Source: Streptomyces sp. NBC_00620 (lineage in GTDB: Bacteria > Actinomycetota > Actinomycetes > Streptomycetales > Streptomycetaceae). From it: DNA of 64,000 bases. Below are positions 47,813 through 56,889 of the stretch, in pieces. The notes beneath the pieces are model-generated. The model was not told the origin of the DNA. It did no database searches and saw nothing but the letters and a program-made list of their open reading frames with translations. The stretch's first letter is position 1. Every line of letters starts with the position of its first letter. Both the position numbers and the translations under genes were made by a program. The stretch spans positions 1,397,001 to 1,461,000 of the forward strand of contig NZ_JAPENY010000002.1 in assembly GCF_026341825.1 (NCBI RefSeq), read 5' to 3'.

Positions 47813-47930
47813 CACCGTCTCCTCCTCGTCGGTACTCCGGCACCGTATGCCATCGGTGCCGGGCCGGGTGGGGCGAAGATCACAGCCGTACGACCTCATC
47901 GGCGCACGAGGTGCTGAGTACCGTGAGCGG

Positions 47931-48728
47931 GTGCCCACGAGCAAGAACACGTTCTCATCATGGCGGCGCCACCTCGCTCAGCGTGCCGTCCACGCGGGCT
48001 GGGCCTGGGTGCAGCGCACGGGCGCGGTGACGGCCGAACACCCGGGACGGCTCCGCTTCGGCGCGATAGGAACGAGTACCAGGCTGGCCTTCCCGCTCGG
48101 CACGGTCTTCGGCGAACCCTGGATCCACCTCGGCTCCCACTGCATCGTCGGCGAACAGGTCACGCTGACCGCCGGTCTGATGCCCGACCTCGACCTCGGA
48201 CCCGACCCGATCCTGCGCATCGGCGACGGTGTGGTGCTGGGCCGCGGCAGTCACGTCATCGCCGACACGACGGTCACCATCGGCAGCGACTGCTACTTCG
48301 GGCCGTACGTGTACGTCACGTCCACGAACCACTCGTACGACGATCCGCAGGTGCCCATCGGGAAGCAGTGGCCGCGGATGGAACCGGTGGAGATCGGGCC
48401 GGGCTGCTGGATCGGGACCGGGGCGGTGATCCTGCCGGGCGCGCGGATCGGGCGGAACGTGGTGGTGGCGGCCGGTGCGGTGGTACGAGGTGAGGTGCCG
48501 GACCACGCGGTCGTGGCGGGCGCTCCCGCACGGGTCGTACGGCGCTGGGACCCGGTGAACGGGTGGCAGCCGCCGCTGCGGACCCCGGCGCCGGTGCCGA
48601 TCCCCGACGGGGTGACGCCGGAGCAGTTGTCGGCGCTGTCGGGGCTCGACGAGGAGACGGCGGCGCGCCTGGCGGAGCTGGACCTGGAGTCTCAGGGCGC
48701 GCCCGGGGACGTACGCACCGAGACCTGA
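47931..48728 (+). CDS. hexapeptide-repeat acyltransferase
   Basis: 265 aa from a GTG 6 nt after TACCGT (leaderless). Left-handed beta-helix repeats run through the middle (LRIGDGVVLGRGSHVIADTT) with the loop STNHSYDDPQVPIGKQW carrying the catalytic His and then VEIGPGCWIGTGAVILPG. This is the maltose/chloramphenicol-type O-acetyltransferase fold. The acceptor is unknown. Its stop is 1 bp from the convergent EamA gene. Confidence 0.87.
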   Translation: MPTSKNTFSSWRRHLAQRAVHAGWAWVQRTGAVTAEHPGRLRFGAIGTSTRLAFPLGTVFGEPWIHLGSHCIVGEQVTLTAGLMPDLDLGPDPILRIGDGVVLGRGSHVIADTTVTIGSDCYFGPYVYVTSTNHSYDDPQVPIGKQWPRMEPVEIGPGCWIGTGAVILPGARIGRNVVVAAGAVVRGEVPDHAVVAGAPARVVRRWDPVNGWQPPLRTPAPVPIPDGVTPEQLSALSGLDEETAARLAELDLESQGAPGDVRTET

Positions 48729-48729
48729 C

Positions 48730-49587
48730 TCAGCCCGTCGCCAGCAGGACCGTGCCGACCAGGGCGAGGCCCGCGCCCGCTGCCTGGACGCCGCGCAGCC
48801 GTTCGCTGAGGATGCCGCGGGCGGCCAGGGCCGTGACCACCGGATACAGCGAGGCGAGGACGGCGGCGACGGTGACCGGGCCGTGCTGGGCGGCGATGGA
48901 GTACGTGCCGTTGGCCGCGACATCGGCGAGGCCTACGAAGGCGAGCGCGGGGAGCAGGGCCCAGGGGAAACCGCCCTCGGGGAGGGCCCGGGCGCCGCGC
49001 TTCACGGAGACGAAGAGGGCGGTGCCGCCCGCCGCCACATTGGTCACGCGCTGCACGAACAGGGCGAGGAAGAGGCCGGTGAGGCTCGTCGACGCCTCCG
49101 CGATCAGCGACATCACCGCGCCGAAGCCGAAGGCGGCGAGGAGAGTGAGCAGTACCGCCTGCCGCTGCACCGGGGCGCCCCTGAGCTGCGGACCGCCCGC
49201 CAGCAGGACGCCCACGACGGCGACCGCGATGCCCGCGAACTGGAGCAGCCCCGGGCGCTCGCCGAGGACCAGGCCCACGCCGACCGGTACGGCGACGCCC
49301 AGGGAGCCGAGCGGCGAGACGACGCCCATCGGGCCGAGGGCCAGCGCCTTGTAGAAGGCGAGCATCGCGACCGGACCGACCAGGCCCGCGGCCACCGCGA
49401 ACCACAGCTGCGGGCCGAACTCGCTCCAGCCGCCGGTGGCGAGCACGACCGTGCCGAGGACGGTGGCCGCGATCGTCTGCGAGGCGACGACCACCGTGAG
49501 GGCGGGCATACGTCGGGTCAGCAGCCCTCCGCCGAAGTCGGCCATGCCCCACAGGAGGCTGGTGGCCAGGGCGAAGAGTGCTGTCAC
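48730..49587 (-). CDS. EamA/DMT family transporter
   Basis: 285 aa from the GTG at 49587, with GAGG upstream. Ten hydrophobic segments in two EamA repeats, with GVVSPLGSLGVAVPVGVGLVLGERPG closing the first and AALASLYPVVTALAARGILSERL-like sequence closing the second. Drug/metabolite exporter family in the cytoplasmic membrane; substrate unknown. Divergent from the XRE-cupin regulator with a palindrome between them, so it is likely a regulated efflux pump. Confidence 0.87.
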   Translation of the reverse strand: MTALFALATSLLWGMADFGGGLLTRRMPALTVVVASQTIAATVLGTVVLATGGWSEFGPQLWFAVAAGLVGPVAMLAFYKALALGPMGVVSPLGSLGVAVPVGVGLVLGERPGLLQFAGIAVAVVGVLLAGGPQLRGAPVQRQAVLLTLLAAFGFGAVMSLIAEASTSLTGLFLALFVQRVTNVAAGGTALFVSVKRGARALPEGGFPWALLPALAFVGLADVAANGTYSIAAQHGPVTVAAVLASLYPVVTALAARGILSERLRGVQAAGAGLALVGTVLLATG

Positions 49588-49636
49588 GGGGTGCCTCGCA
49601 GTACAGTTCGGTGAACGATCCGGTGCACTACACAAT

Positions 49637-49654
49637 AGTTCACTGTATTGAACT
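49637..49654. promoter_or_regulatory. palindrome between EamA gene and XRE-cupin regulator
   Basis: AGTTCA-CTGTAT-TGAACT, perfect 6-bp arms, in the AT-richer divergent promoter region. A candidate operator for the XRE-cupin protein; a related GTTC-N-GAAC-like motif occurs at about 49604-49615. Confidence 0.55.
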
Positions 49655-49680
49655 CTGTCATTCAAAATATTGGACGGAAT

Positions 49681-50253
49681 GTGTCGGACCTCGACCTCCT
49701 GACCCAGTCCCTGGCGCGCAACGTCAAGCGCTGGCGCACCGAGCGCGGCTTCACCCTGGACACGCTCGCCGCCCGCGCCGGAGTCAGCCGCGGCATGCTG
49801 ATCCAGATCGAGCAGGCCAGGACCAACCCCAGCCTCGGCACCGTCGTCAAGATCGGCGACGCGCTCGGCATCAGCATCACGACCCTCCTGGACTACGAGC
49901 AGGGCCCCAAGGTCCGGATCGTCCCGGCGGACCAGGCCGTACGGCTGTGGCACACCGACGCCGGCAGCTACAACCGGCTGCTCGCGGGCACCGAGGCGCC
50001 GGGACCGCTGGAGATGTGGGACTGGCGGCTGATGCCGGGCGAGAGCAGCCCCTCCGACCCGCATCCCACCGGCACCGTCGAACTCATCCATGTCACGGAG
50101 GGCGAGCTGACCCTCACCGTCGACGGCGCCGAACACCGCGTCCCGGCGGGCGCCAGCGCCTCGTTCGAGGCCAACACCCCTCACACGTACGGCAATGACG
50201 GCGATGTGCCGATGGAAATGATCATGACGGTGTCGGTACCGGGCGTGCACTGA
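49681..50253 (+). CDS. XRE family regulator with cupin sensor domain
   Basis: 190 aa from the GTG at 49681. The N-terminal HTH is LARNVKRWRTERGFTLDTLA and GVSRGMLIQIEQARTNPSLGT. The C-terminal cupin has PHPTGTVELIHVTEGELTLT and VPAGASASFEANTPHTY. This class binds a small ligand in the cupin and controls a divergent transporter or enzyme gene. The neighbouring EamA exporter is the probable target. Confidence 0.88.
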   Translation: MSDLDLLTQSLARNVKRWRTERGFTLDTLAARAGVSRGMLIQIEQARTNPSLGTVVKIGDALGISITTLLDYEQGPKVRIVPADQAVRLWHTDAGSYNRLLAGTEAPGPLEMWDWRLMPGESSPSDPHPTGTVELIHVTEGELTLTVDGAEHRVPAGASASFEANTPHTYGNDGDVPMEMIMTVSVPGVH

Positions 50254-50296
50254 GACACCCGACCGGGCGCTCGGGCACGGCTGTTAGCGTGCCGTC

Positions 50297-50854
50297 ATGC
50301 GCGCACCCATCGGAGACTTCGACCACGCCACACCCGCCCCCGACTGCCTCGGCGAACTCATCGGCCCGGTCGCCGACGCCGTACGCGACTGGCGCGGAGA
50401 CATTTCCGCCGACCAGATCGTCTATGTGGACACGGACCCCGACTGGGCCGACACCGCGACCTTCGTCGAGCACTACGGCAAGGAACTGCTCGACCAGTCC
50501 GCCAACTGCGTGGTCGTCGCCGGCAAGCGCGGCGGCGAGACCACGCTCGCCGCGTGTGTCGTCCTCTCCGCGACCCGCGTCGACGTCAACGGTGTCGTCC
50601 GCCGCCAACTCGGCGCCCGCAAAGCCTCGTTCGCACCGATGGACATCGCGACCGGGGAGACCGGCATGGAGTACGGCGGCATCACACCCATCGGACTCCC
50701 CGGCGACTGGCCGGTGTTGGTCGACTCGGCGGTAGTCGACCTGCCGTACGTGCTGGTCGGAAGCGGACGGCGACGCGGGAAACTCCTGGTACCGGGCAAG
50801 GCGTTCGCGGAACTGCCCAATGTGGTGGTGCTGGAGGGGCTCGGCGTCGCCTGA
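50297..50854 (+). CDS. YbaK/EbsC-type aminoacyl-tRNA deacylase
   Basis: 185 aa. The YbaK domain shows CVVVAGKRGGETTLAACVVLS, then ARKASFAPMDIATGETGMEYGGITPIGLP with the conserved Lys and the G-GGI-P-G motif. These proteins hydrolyse mischarged tRNAs in trans. Leaderless: TAGCGT then 6 nt to the ATG. Monocistronic, converging on the CDF exporter. Confidence 0.87.
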   Translation: MRAPIGDFDHATPAPDCLGELIGPVADAVRDWRGDISADQIVYVDTDPDWADTATFVEHYGKELLDQSANCVVVAGKRGGETTLAACVVLSATRVDVNGVVRRQLGARKASFAPMDIATGETGMEYGGITPIGLPGDWPVLVDSAVVDLPYVLVGSGRRRGKLLVPGKAFAELPNVVVLEGLGVA

Positions 50855-50861
50855 CGGTGGG

Positions 50862-51962
50862 TCAGGCGGTGGTGTGATGTGCCAGCGTCAGGTGGGGGTC
50901 GCTCTCGCCCGGTGCCGGGGTCGGATCGGCGTGGACCAGGGCCGCGGTGAGCTTGGGTACGGCGTGCAGCAGGGCGTGTTCGGCCTCGACGGCGATGTCG
51001 TGGGCCCGGCGCACGCTCACCTCGCCGTCGACCACGACCGCGACCTCGGCACGCAGCCGGTGCCCGATCCAGCGAAGCCGCAGCTCACCCACCCCGCGCA
51101 CGCCCGGCACCTCCCGCAGCGCCGCCTCGGCCCGGTCGACCATCGCCGGGTCGACCGCGTCCATCACGCGCCGGAACACCTCGCGCGCGGCGTCGCGCAG
51201 CACCAGCAGAATCGCGGCCGTGATCGCCAACCCCACGAGAGGGTCGGCGAGTTGCCAGCCGAGTGCCGCGCCGCCCGCGCCCACCAGGACGGCCAGTGAG
51301 GTGAATCCGTCCGTACGGGCGTGGAGTCCGTCCGCCACCAGCGCGGCGGAGCCGATCTCGCGGCCGACACGGATGCGGTGGCGGGCGACCCACTCGTTGC
51401 CGATAAAGCCGATGACCGCGGCGACGGCGACGACCGGGATGTGGTGCAGCGGCCGGGGGTTCAGCAGCCGGTCGACCGCCGTCCAGGCCGCGAAGGCGGC
51501 GGACGCGGCGATCGTCAGCACGATCACGATCCCCGCGAGGTCCTCCGCCCGGCCGTAGCCGTAAGTGAAGCGCCGCGTCGCCGCGCGGCGGCCCAGCACG
51601 AAGGCGATCCCGAGCGGTACGGCGGTGAGGGCGTCGGCGGCGTTGTGCACCGTGTCGCCGAGCAGGGCGACCGACCCCGAGAGCACGACAACGACCGCCT
51701 GCGCGGCGGCAGTTGCCCCGAGAACGACCAGCGAGACCCAGAGGGCACGCATGCCTCGGGCCGACGACTCCAGGGCGGGGTCGAGTTTGTCGGCGGTTTC
51801 GTGGGAGTGGGGGGTGAGGAGGTGGCGTAGGCGGTGCCAGGGGCGGTGGCGGTGGGGGTGATCGTGCTTGTGGCCCTGCGGCGAGTTGTGGTCGTGGTCG
51901 CGACTGCGGCCGGGCGGCGAATGGTGTTCGTGGGAGTGGCCGTGGGTGTGCTCGTCGCTCAC
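50862..51962 (-). CDS. cation diffusion facilitator metal exporter
   Basis: 366 aa from a GTG. A His-rich cytoplasmic N-terminus (EHTHGHSHEHHSPPG and more His clusters) precedes six membrane helices. The metal site residues appear in LLGDTVHNAADALTA (D-x3-H/N-x-D type) and DGLHARTDGFTSLAV, followed by the C-terminal cytoplasmic domain. CDF proteins export Zn2+ or other divalent cations in exchange for protons. Divergent from an ArsR-type repressor 62 bp away. Confidence 0.9.
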   Translation of the reverse strand: MSDEHTHGHSHEHHSPPGRSRDHDHNSPQGHKHDHPHRHRPWHRLRHLLTPHSHETADKLDPALESSARGMRALWVSLVVLGATAAAQAVVVVLSGSVALLGDTVHNAADALTAVPLGIAFVLGRRAATRRFTYGYGRAEDLAGIVIVLTIAASAAFAAWTAVDRLLNPRPLHHIPVVAVAAVIGFIGNEWVARHRIRVGREIGSAALVADGLHARTDGFTSLAVLVGAGGAALGWQLADPLVGLAITAAILLVLRDAAREVFRRVMDAVDPAMVDRAEAALREVPGVRGVGELRLRWIGHRLRAEVAVVVDGEVSVRRAHDIAVEAEHALLHAVPKLTAALVHADPTPAPGESDPHLTLAHHTTA

Positions 51963-52018
51963 GTGGGTCCCCTTCGGGCGCGCGGGAGTGGACGCGGCGG
52001 TGTCCACGGGACCATTAT

Positions 52019-52034
52019 GTGCGTATGAGCGCAC
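52019..52034. promoter_or_regulatory. GTGCG-TATGAG-CGCAC dyad at the metal-repressor start
   Basis: Perfect 5-bp arms around the start of the ArsR-type gene, between it and the divergent CDF gene. Fits an ArsR/SmtB operator overlapping the start. Confidence 0.5.
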
Positions 52035-52384
52035 GCATGCACCTATCACCTGCACATGATGCGCATCCGCGCACCCCTGACGAGGACCAGTTCGCGCTCG
52101 CGGCGGAACTCCTCGCCCTCCTGGGCGACCGGACCCGCCTCGCGCTGCTCCATGCCCTGACCGGCGGAGAAGCGGACGTCACGACACTCACGGAAGCGTG
52201 TGGAGCCGCTCGGCCCGCGGTCAGCCAGCACCTGGCCCGGCTCCGTCTCGCCGGGCTCGTGAACACCCGCAAAGAAGGCCGCCGAGTGATCTACTCACTC
52301 GGCGACGGCCATCTGCGCCGGGTTGTCGACGAGGCGTTGAGCCTCGCCGACCACCGCATCAACGACCGCCCGGCTCACGACTGA
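52025..52384 (+). CDS. ArsR/SmtB family metal-responsive repressor
   Basis: 119 aa. HTH core ELLALLGDRTRLALLHALTG, then AVSQHLARLRLAGLVNTRKE and wing RRVIYSLGDGHL. The C-terminal helix RRVVDEALSLADHRI has the D-x-H and related residues of the alpha-5 zinc site, and the N-terminus is His-rich (MHLSPAHDAH). The ATG at 52025 follows CATTAT by 6 nt (leaderless); an ATG at 52037 is possible. Probably represses the divergent CDF exporter until metal binds. Confidence 0.87.
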   Translation: MSARMHLSPAHDAHPRTPDEDQFALAAELLALLGDRTRLALLHALTGGEADVTTLTEACGAARPAVSQHLARLRLAGLVNTRKEGRRVIYSLGDGHLRRVVDEALSLADHRINDRPAHD

Positions 52385-52410
52385 GCGCTACGACCGGGTC
52401 GGCGTCGGCG

Positions 52411-53301
52411 TCAGAAGACGTGGGCCGTGTCGTCCTCGCCCTCCTCCAGCAGGTTCGCCGCCTCGCCCACGACGCTCGGGTCGGGGCTGCCGACGACCTC
52501 CTCGTCCTTGTCGGTGTAGTCGAAGCGGGCGAGGACGCTGCGCATGGCCTCGACGCGGGCCCGCTTCTTGTCGTTGCTCTTCACCACGGTCCAGGGCGCC
52601 TGCTCGGTGTCCGTCTCGCGGAACATCGCGACCTTGGCGGCGGTGTAGTCGTCCCAGCGGTCCAGCGAGGCCAGGTCCATCGGGCTGAGCTTCCACTGCC
52701 GTACGGGATCCACCTGGCGGATCGTGAATCGCGTGCGCTGCTCGCCCTGCGAGACCGAGAACCAGAACTTGATCAGGTCCACGCCGTCGTCGACCAGCAT
52801 CCGCTCGAAAGCGGGCGCCTGCCGCATGAAGCGCCGGTACTCGTCGTCCGTGGCGAAGCCCATGACACGTTCGACACCGGCGCGGTTGTACCAGGACCGG
52901 TCGAACATCACGATCTCGCCCGCGGTCGGCAGATGCTCCACGTACCGCTGGAAGTACCACTGGCCGCGCTCGCGCTCGGTCGGCTTCTCAAGGGCCACCA
53001 CCCGCGCACCACGCGGATTGAGGTGCTCGGTGAACCGCTTGATCGTGCCGCCCTTCCCTGCCGCGTCCCGTCCCTCGAAGACGATGACGAGCCGTCGCCC
53101 GGACTCCTTTATCCAGCTCTGCAGCTTCAGCAGTTCTATCTGCTGGAGCCGCTTGTGCCAGTCGTACTCCTTGCGCTCCATGCGCTGCGGGTACGGGTAG
53201 TTCTCCCGCCAGGTGTCGACCGGGCTGCCGTCAGGGCGGATCAGTACGGGGTCGTCGTGGTCGCTGTAGTCGACCCGCATCCCCGCCATCAGTGGCGTCA
53301 T
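52411..53301 (-). CDS. ppk2: polyphosphate kinase 2
   Basis: 296 aa, class I PPK2. Walker A GRDAAGKGGT (about 77-86) and the lid/Walker B segment FDRSWYNRAGVER (133-145) are intact, with KFWFSVSQGEQRTRF and WKLSPMDL typical of the family. It phosphorylates nucleoside diphosphates with polyphosphate or the reverse. Downstream of the pit phosphate transporter and a 77-aa membrane protein on the same strand, giving a phosphate uptake and storage operon. Confidence 0.93.
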   Translation of the reverse strand: MTPLMAGMRVDYSDHDDPVLIRPDGSPVDTWRENYPYPQRMERKEYDWHKRLQQIELLKLQSWIKESGRRLVIVFEGRDAAGKGGTIKRFTEHLNPRGARVVALEKPTERERGQWYFQRYVEHLPTAGEIVMFDRSWYNRAGVERVMGFATDDEYRRFMRQAPAFERMLVDDGVDLIKFWFSVSQGEQRTRFTIRQVDPVRQWKLSPMDLASLDRWDDYTAAKVAMFRETDTEQAPWTVVKSNDKKRARVEAMRSVLARFDYTDKDEEVVGSPDPSVVGEAANLLEEGEDDTAHVF

Positions 53302-53383
53302 GTCAGCCTTCCCTTCTCCCGGTGCGTCAGTGTCGGTGCCCGGCTTCAGTGCCGGGCGACAGTTCCGTGCGTCAGTTCCGGTG

Positions 53384-53617
53384 TCAGTGGAACTGCGGCA
53401 CGATCAGGTAGATTCCGTACGCCACCACAGCCGCGCAGGCCAGGAAGCAGAGCCCGGCCTGGGCGAACCCCAGGGTGTCGGTGCCGCCGTCGCCATCGCG
53501 CGCGGACTCGACCCGGGCGAGGCCCAGCACGCCGAGGGCGAAGACGACGACCACTCCGACGGTAACTCCCGTGCTCACCGCGGCAACCTCGCCGAGTGCG
53601 CTCCAGTCGACATTCAT
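53384..53617 (-). CDS. small two-TM membrane protein between pit and ppk2
   Basis: 77 aa: two hydrophobic helices (about 13-36 and 52-73) with a charged loop (VESARDGDGGTDT). Separated from pit by 18 bp on the same strand, so cotranscribed. No family recognised; such small proteins are often found in actinobacterial pit operons and may modulate the transporter. Confidence 0.75.
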   Translation of the reverse strand: MNVDWSALGEVAAVSTGVTVGVVVVFALGVLGLARVESARDGDGGTDTLGFAQAGLCFLACAAVVAYGIYLIVPQFH

Positions 53618-53635
53618 GTCCAGAAATCTCCGTGG

Positions 53636-54790
53636 TTAGGCGGCCGCGCCGACATCGGCCGGCGTCGCGCTGCGGATGGTGACCTCGTGGGCGTCGTTGA
53701 CGTTGTTCGCGCTCACCGGGTTGCGGCGCGAGGCGATCACGATGGCGGCCGCGACGGCCAGGGCGACGAGGGCGATCACCACGGTGCCGACGGTCCCGCC
53801 GTTCGTCACCACGCTCGCCGAGACCCCGCCGACCAGCGCAGCGGCCGGCAGGGTGACCAGCCAGGCGATCACCATGCGGCCCGCGGTGCCCCAGCGGACC
53901 TCGGCCAGGCGCCTGCCCAGACCGGCGCCGAGGATGCCGCCCGAGCAGACCTGCGTGGTGGAGAGCGCGAAACCCAGGTGGGCGGAGGTGAGGATCACAG
54001 TCGTGGAGGCCGCCTCGGCCGCGAAGCCCTGAGGCGACTGGATGTCGGTGAGCCCCTTGCCCATGGTGCGGATGATCCGCCAGCCGCCCAGGTAGGTGCC
54101 GAGCCCGATGGCCAGACCGGCCGACGCGATCACCCATACCGGGGGACCGGCGTCGTGGCCCAGCGCCCCCGCCGAGATCAGCGTCAGCGTGATCACGCCC
54201 ATCGTCTTCTGGGCGTCATTGGTGCCGTGCGCCAGCGAGACCAGTGAGGCGGAGGCGATCTGGCCGAGGCGGAACCCCTTGGTCACCGACTTCTCGCGGG
54301 CTCGTGCGGTGATCCGGTAGGCGAGGTAGGTGGCCAGCAGAGCGGCGATGCCCGCCACGAGGGGGGAGGCCACGGCCGGGATCAGGATCTTCTGGACCAC
54401 CATGTCGAAGTGCACGCCGTTTTCGCCCGCGCCGACCCACACCGCCCCGATCAGTCCGCCGAACAGGGCGTGCGAGGAACTGGAGGGAAGCCCGACGAGC
54501 CAGGTCATCAGATTCCACAGAATCGCTCCGACCAGCCCCGCGAAGATCATGCCCGGTGTGACCAGTGTGTCGTCGACGATGCCGCCGGAGATCGTCTTGG
54601 CGACCTCGGTGGAGAGGAAGGCCCCGACGACGTTCAGAACTCCGCTGATCAGGACCGCTGTTCTCGGTTTGAGCGCACCTGTGGCGATGGACGTGGCCAT
54701 CGCGTTCGCCGTGTCGTGGAACCCATTGGTGAAGTCGAATGCCAGCGCCGTGACGATGACGACCGCCACGAGGAACGTGATGTGGTCCAT
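53636..54790 (-). CDS. pitA: inorganic phosphate transporter PitA
   Basis: 384 aa from the ATG at 54790 (MDHITFLVAVVIV). The PHO4 signatures are FDFTNGFHDTANAMATSIATGAL and, in the second half, SLAHGTNDAQKTMGVI. Low-affinity H+/phosphate (or metal-phosphate) symporter in the membrane. First gene of the pit-77aa-ppk2 operon. Upstream sequence has CTCACC-like units at about 11-nt spacing that could be a weak PHO box, not certain. Confidence 0.92.
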   Translation of the reverse strand: MDHITFLVAVVIVTALAFDFTNGFHDTANAMATSIATGALKPRTAVLISGVLNVVGAFLSTEVAKTISGGIVDDTLVTPGMIFAGLVGAILWNLMTWLVGLPSSSSHALFGGLIGAVWVGAGENGVHFDMVVQKILIPAVASPLVAGIAALLATYLAYRITARAREKSVTKGFRLGQIASASLVSLAHGTNDAQKTMGVITLTLISAGALGHDAGPPVWVIASAGLAIGLGTYLGGWRIIRTMGKGLTDIQSPQGFAAEAASTTVILTSAHLGFALSTTQVCSGGILGAGLGRRLAEVRWGTAGRMVIAWLVTLPAAALVGGVSASVVTNGGTVGTVVIALVALAVAAAIVIASRRNPVSANNVNDAHEVTIRSATPADVGAAA

Positions 54791-54953
54791 TCCTTGATGG
54801 AAGCAATCGCAGCTGTACACATGGCGAACCGGAGGCAAAGGCTACGTATGGCGGTGTAAAGGTGAGCGTGTGTTTGCGGTCGGGTCGGACCAGGTCGCGC
54901 TGTCGCAGGCCAATCGCTTGCCGTGATCGTCAACTGGTCGTCAGGATGGGGGC

Positions 54954-55802
54954 ATGCCTGCCTTCACCGCTCCCGACGGGACCGAACTCGCCTATCACGT
55001 CCTGGGCGAGGGCGAACCGTTGCTCTGCATACCCGGTGGCCCGATGCGCGCCTCCGCCTACCTCGGCGATCTCGGCGGACTGTCGAGGCACCGTCGGCTG
55101 ATCGTGCTCGACCTGCGGGGCACCGGCGCCTCCGGCATCCCGGCCGACCCGGCGACGTACCGCTGCGACCGGCAGGTCACCGATGTCGAGGCCCTCCGCG
55201 CGCACCTCGGACTGGAGCGCGTCGATCTTCTCGCGCACTCGGCGGGCGGCGACCTCGCCCTTCTCTACGCGGCCCGGTATCCGCGGCGCGTGCGCACCCT
55301 GACGCTCGTCACCGCCCGTGCGCGCGCCCTGGGTGTCGACTTCACCGAGGAGCACCGCCGGGAGGCGGCCGCGCTGCGCAAGGCCGAGCCCTGGTTCGCG
55401 GATGCGAACGAGTCGTACGAACGGATCTGGGCCGGTTCCGGGACCGACGCCGACTGGGATGCGGTCGCCCCGTTCTTCTACGGCCGTTGGGACACGGCGG
55501 CCCAGGCGCACGCGGCGAGCGACGTCGAGCAGTCCAACGAAGAGGCCGCGGAGCTGTACGCGTCCCCTGCTGCCTTCGACCCGGCCGGGGCCCGGGCCGT
55601 CGTCGCGGGGTGGGACGCGCGGGTCCTGCTCCTCGCGGGCGAACTGGACAGTGGCCCGCTTCCCCGCGTCGCGGACGCGATCGCCGAGTTGTTCCGTGCG
55701 GCCGAGACGGTCGTGCTGCCGGGCGCGGGTCACTTTCCGTGGCTCGACGACGCCGGCCGTTTCGCGGAGACCGTCAACGCGTTCCTCGACCAGGGGCACT
55801 GA
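54954..55802 (+). CDS. alpha/beta hydrolase (proline iminopeptidase-like)
   Basis: 282 aa. Oxyanion motif LCIPGGPMRASAYL, the nucleophile elbow HSAGGDLAL (Ser in H-S-A-G-G), and the late His in LPGAGHFPWLDD. VVLDLRGTGASGIPAD-like sequence in the second strand is typical of prolyl aminopeptidase-type hydrolases, and the variable cap lies between. Substrate unknown. It stands alone, divergent from pitA. Confidence 0.87.
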   Translation: MPAFTAPDGTELAYHVLGEGEPLLCIPGGPMRASAYLGDLGGLSRHRRLIVLDLRGTGASGIPADPATYRCDRQVTDVEALRAHLGLERVDLLAHSAGGDLALLYAARYPRRVRTLTLVTARARALGVDFTEEHRREAAALRKAEPWFADANESYERIWAGSGTDADWDAVAPFFYGRWDTAAQAHAASDVEQSNEEAAELYASPAAFDPAGARAVVAGWDARVLLLAGELDSGPLPRVADAIAELFRAAETVVLPGAGHFPWLDDAGRFAETVNAFLDQGH

Positions 55803-55806
55803 CCCC

Positions 55807-56247
55807 TCAGGTCAGCCGCAGGTCGATCCATTGGACCGTCTCGCCCGGCAGCGAGTACCGCTCGATCTCGACGAACCCGTGCTTCTCGGCGAACCGCAGT
55901 CCGTCCTCGTTGGACGCCAGAATGCACGTCTCGATCACCTCGGCACCCAGCTCGCGCGCCTGACTGAGGCCGCGTCCGTAGAGCTCCTCGCCGAAGCCCT
56001 GCCCGCGGTGCTCGGCGAGCACACGGGCGATCACCGTGACGGTGGCGGTGTCGTCCGCGGGCGGACGCACCGTCGTACAGCCCACTAGGACATCACCGAG
56101 ATACGCGACCTCGAGGCGGTAGCGCTGGGCGCGCTCCCACGCGTCGTCGAGGGACATCGCGGCGGGCGGGACGATCACATTGTGGACGTACTGCCAGTCC
56201 TTGAGACGGGCCTCGTCGTCCGGCTGCTCGATACGAAGAGTGGGCAC
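55807..56247 (-). CDS. GNAT family N-acetyltransferase
   Basis: 146 aa. The acetyl-CoA motif is VLAEHRGQGFGEELYGRGL, followed by ETCILASNEDGLRFAEKHGFVEIER, the standard GNAT C-terminal half. The GTG at 56247 is preferred: TTGACA lies upstream with an 18-bp gap to a weak TCTCCT, 6 nt before the start. The much longer upstream frame reads through the CoA-binding gene and is rejected. Substrate unknown. Confidence 0.82.
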   Translation of the reverse strand: MPTLRIEQPDDEARLKDWQYVHNVIVPPAAMSLDDAWERAQRYRLEVAYLGDVLVGCTTVRPPADDTATVTVIARVLAEHRGQGFGEELYGRGLSQARELGAEVIETCILASNEDGLRFAEKHGFVEIERYSLPGETVQWIDLRLT

Positions 56248-56356
56248 CGGAGCAGGAGACCCGGGAGCGGCGACCGGTGTCAACTGGGTTCGCCGCTCAC
56301 GGCAGTTGAGGGTCCGCGCAGTCGGAGCAGTCGTTGCATCCCGCGAGCCGGGCCGG

Positions 56357-56764
56357 TCAGCCGAGCCTCGGTATCTCGATTGCGGGGCAGCGGTCCATGA
56401 CCATGTCGAGACCGGCGGCGCGGGTGCGCTCGTACGCGGCTTCGTCGATGACGTCGAGCTGGTACCAGACGGCCTTGGCGCCGATGGCGGCGGCTTCGTC
56501 GGCGACGGAACCGGCGAGTGCGCTGTTGACGAAGACGTCCACGACGTCGACTTGGAAGGGGATCGCTTCCAGAGAGGGGTATCCCTTTTCACCGAGGACC
56601 GTCTCGGCCTTCGGGTGGACGGGCACGATGCGCTTGCCGAAGCGCTGGAGGACGTCGGCGACGCCGTATGCCGCGCGCCGCTGGTTCGTGGACAGGCCCA
56701 CGATCGCCCAGGTGTCGCCGAGCTCGGTGAGGATCTTGCGGATCGTTGCTGAGTCGCCGTACAC
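56357..56764 (-). CDS. CoA-binding domain protein (YccU-like)
   Basis: 135 aa. The Rossmann-type CoA-binding fold is seen in TWAIVGLSTNQRRAAYGVADVL, IVPVHPKAETVLGEKGYPSL, VDVVDVFVN and KAVWYQLDVIDEAAYERTRAAGLDMVMDRCPAIE, with the conserved D-RC-AIE end. Single-domain members may sense or protect CoA. Monocistronic. Start ATG at 56764. Confidence 0.9.
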   Translation of the reverse strand: MYGDSATIRKILTELGDTWAIVGLSTNQRRAAYGVADVLQRFGKRIVPVHPKAETVLGEKGYPSLEAIPFQVDVVDVFVNSALAGSVADEAAAIGAKAVWYQLDVIDEAAYERTRAAGLDMVMDRCPAIEIPRLG

Positions 56765-56889
56765 GCTTGGCCTCCGTGGGATTCATGCAAGGGCTGCTGT
56801 GCCCGACAACAGCGGGCGGAGCGCGGTGATTCCTCGGTCGCCGTTGATCACGAACTGACGCCGCGTCCTCACATCGCCGTGCGCCTTCC

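Noticed and set aside
54800..54870. PHO box upstream of pitA
   Set aside because: CTCACC-like units are only partly matching the 11-nt repeat consensus; mentioned but not called.
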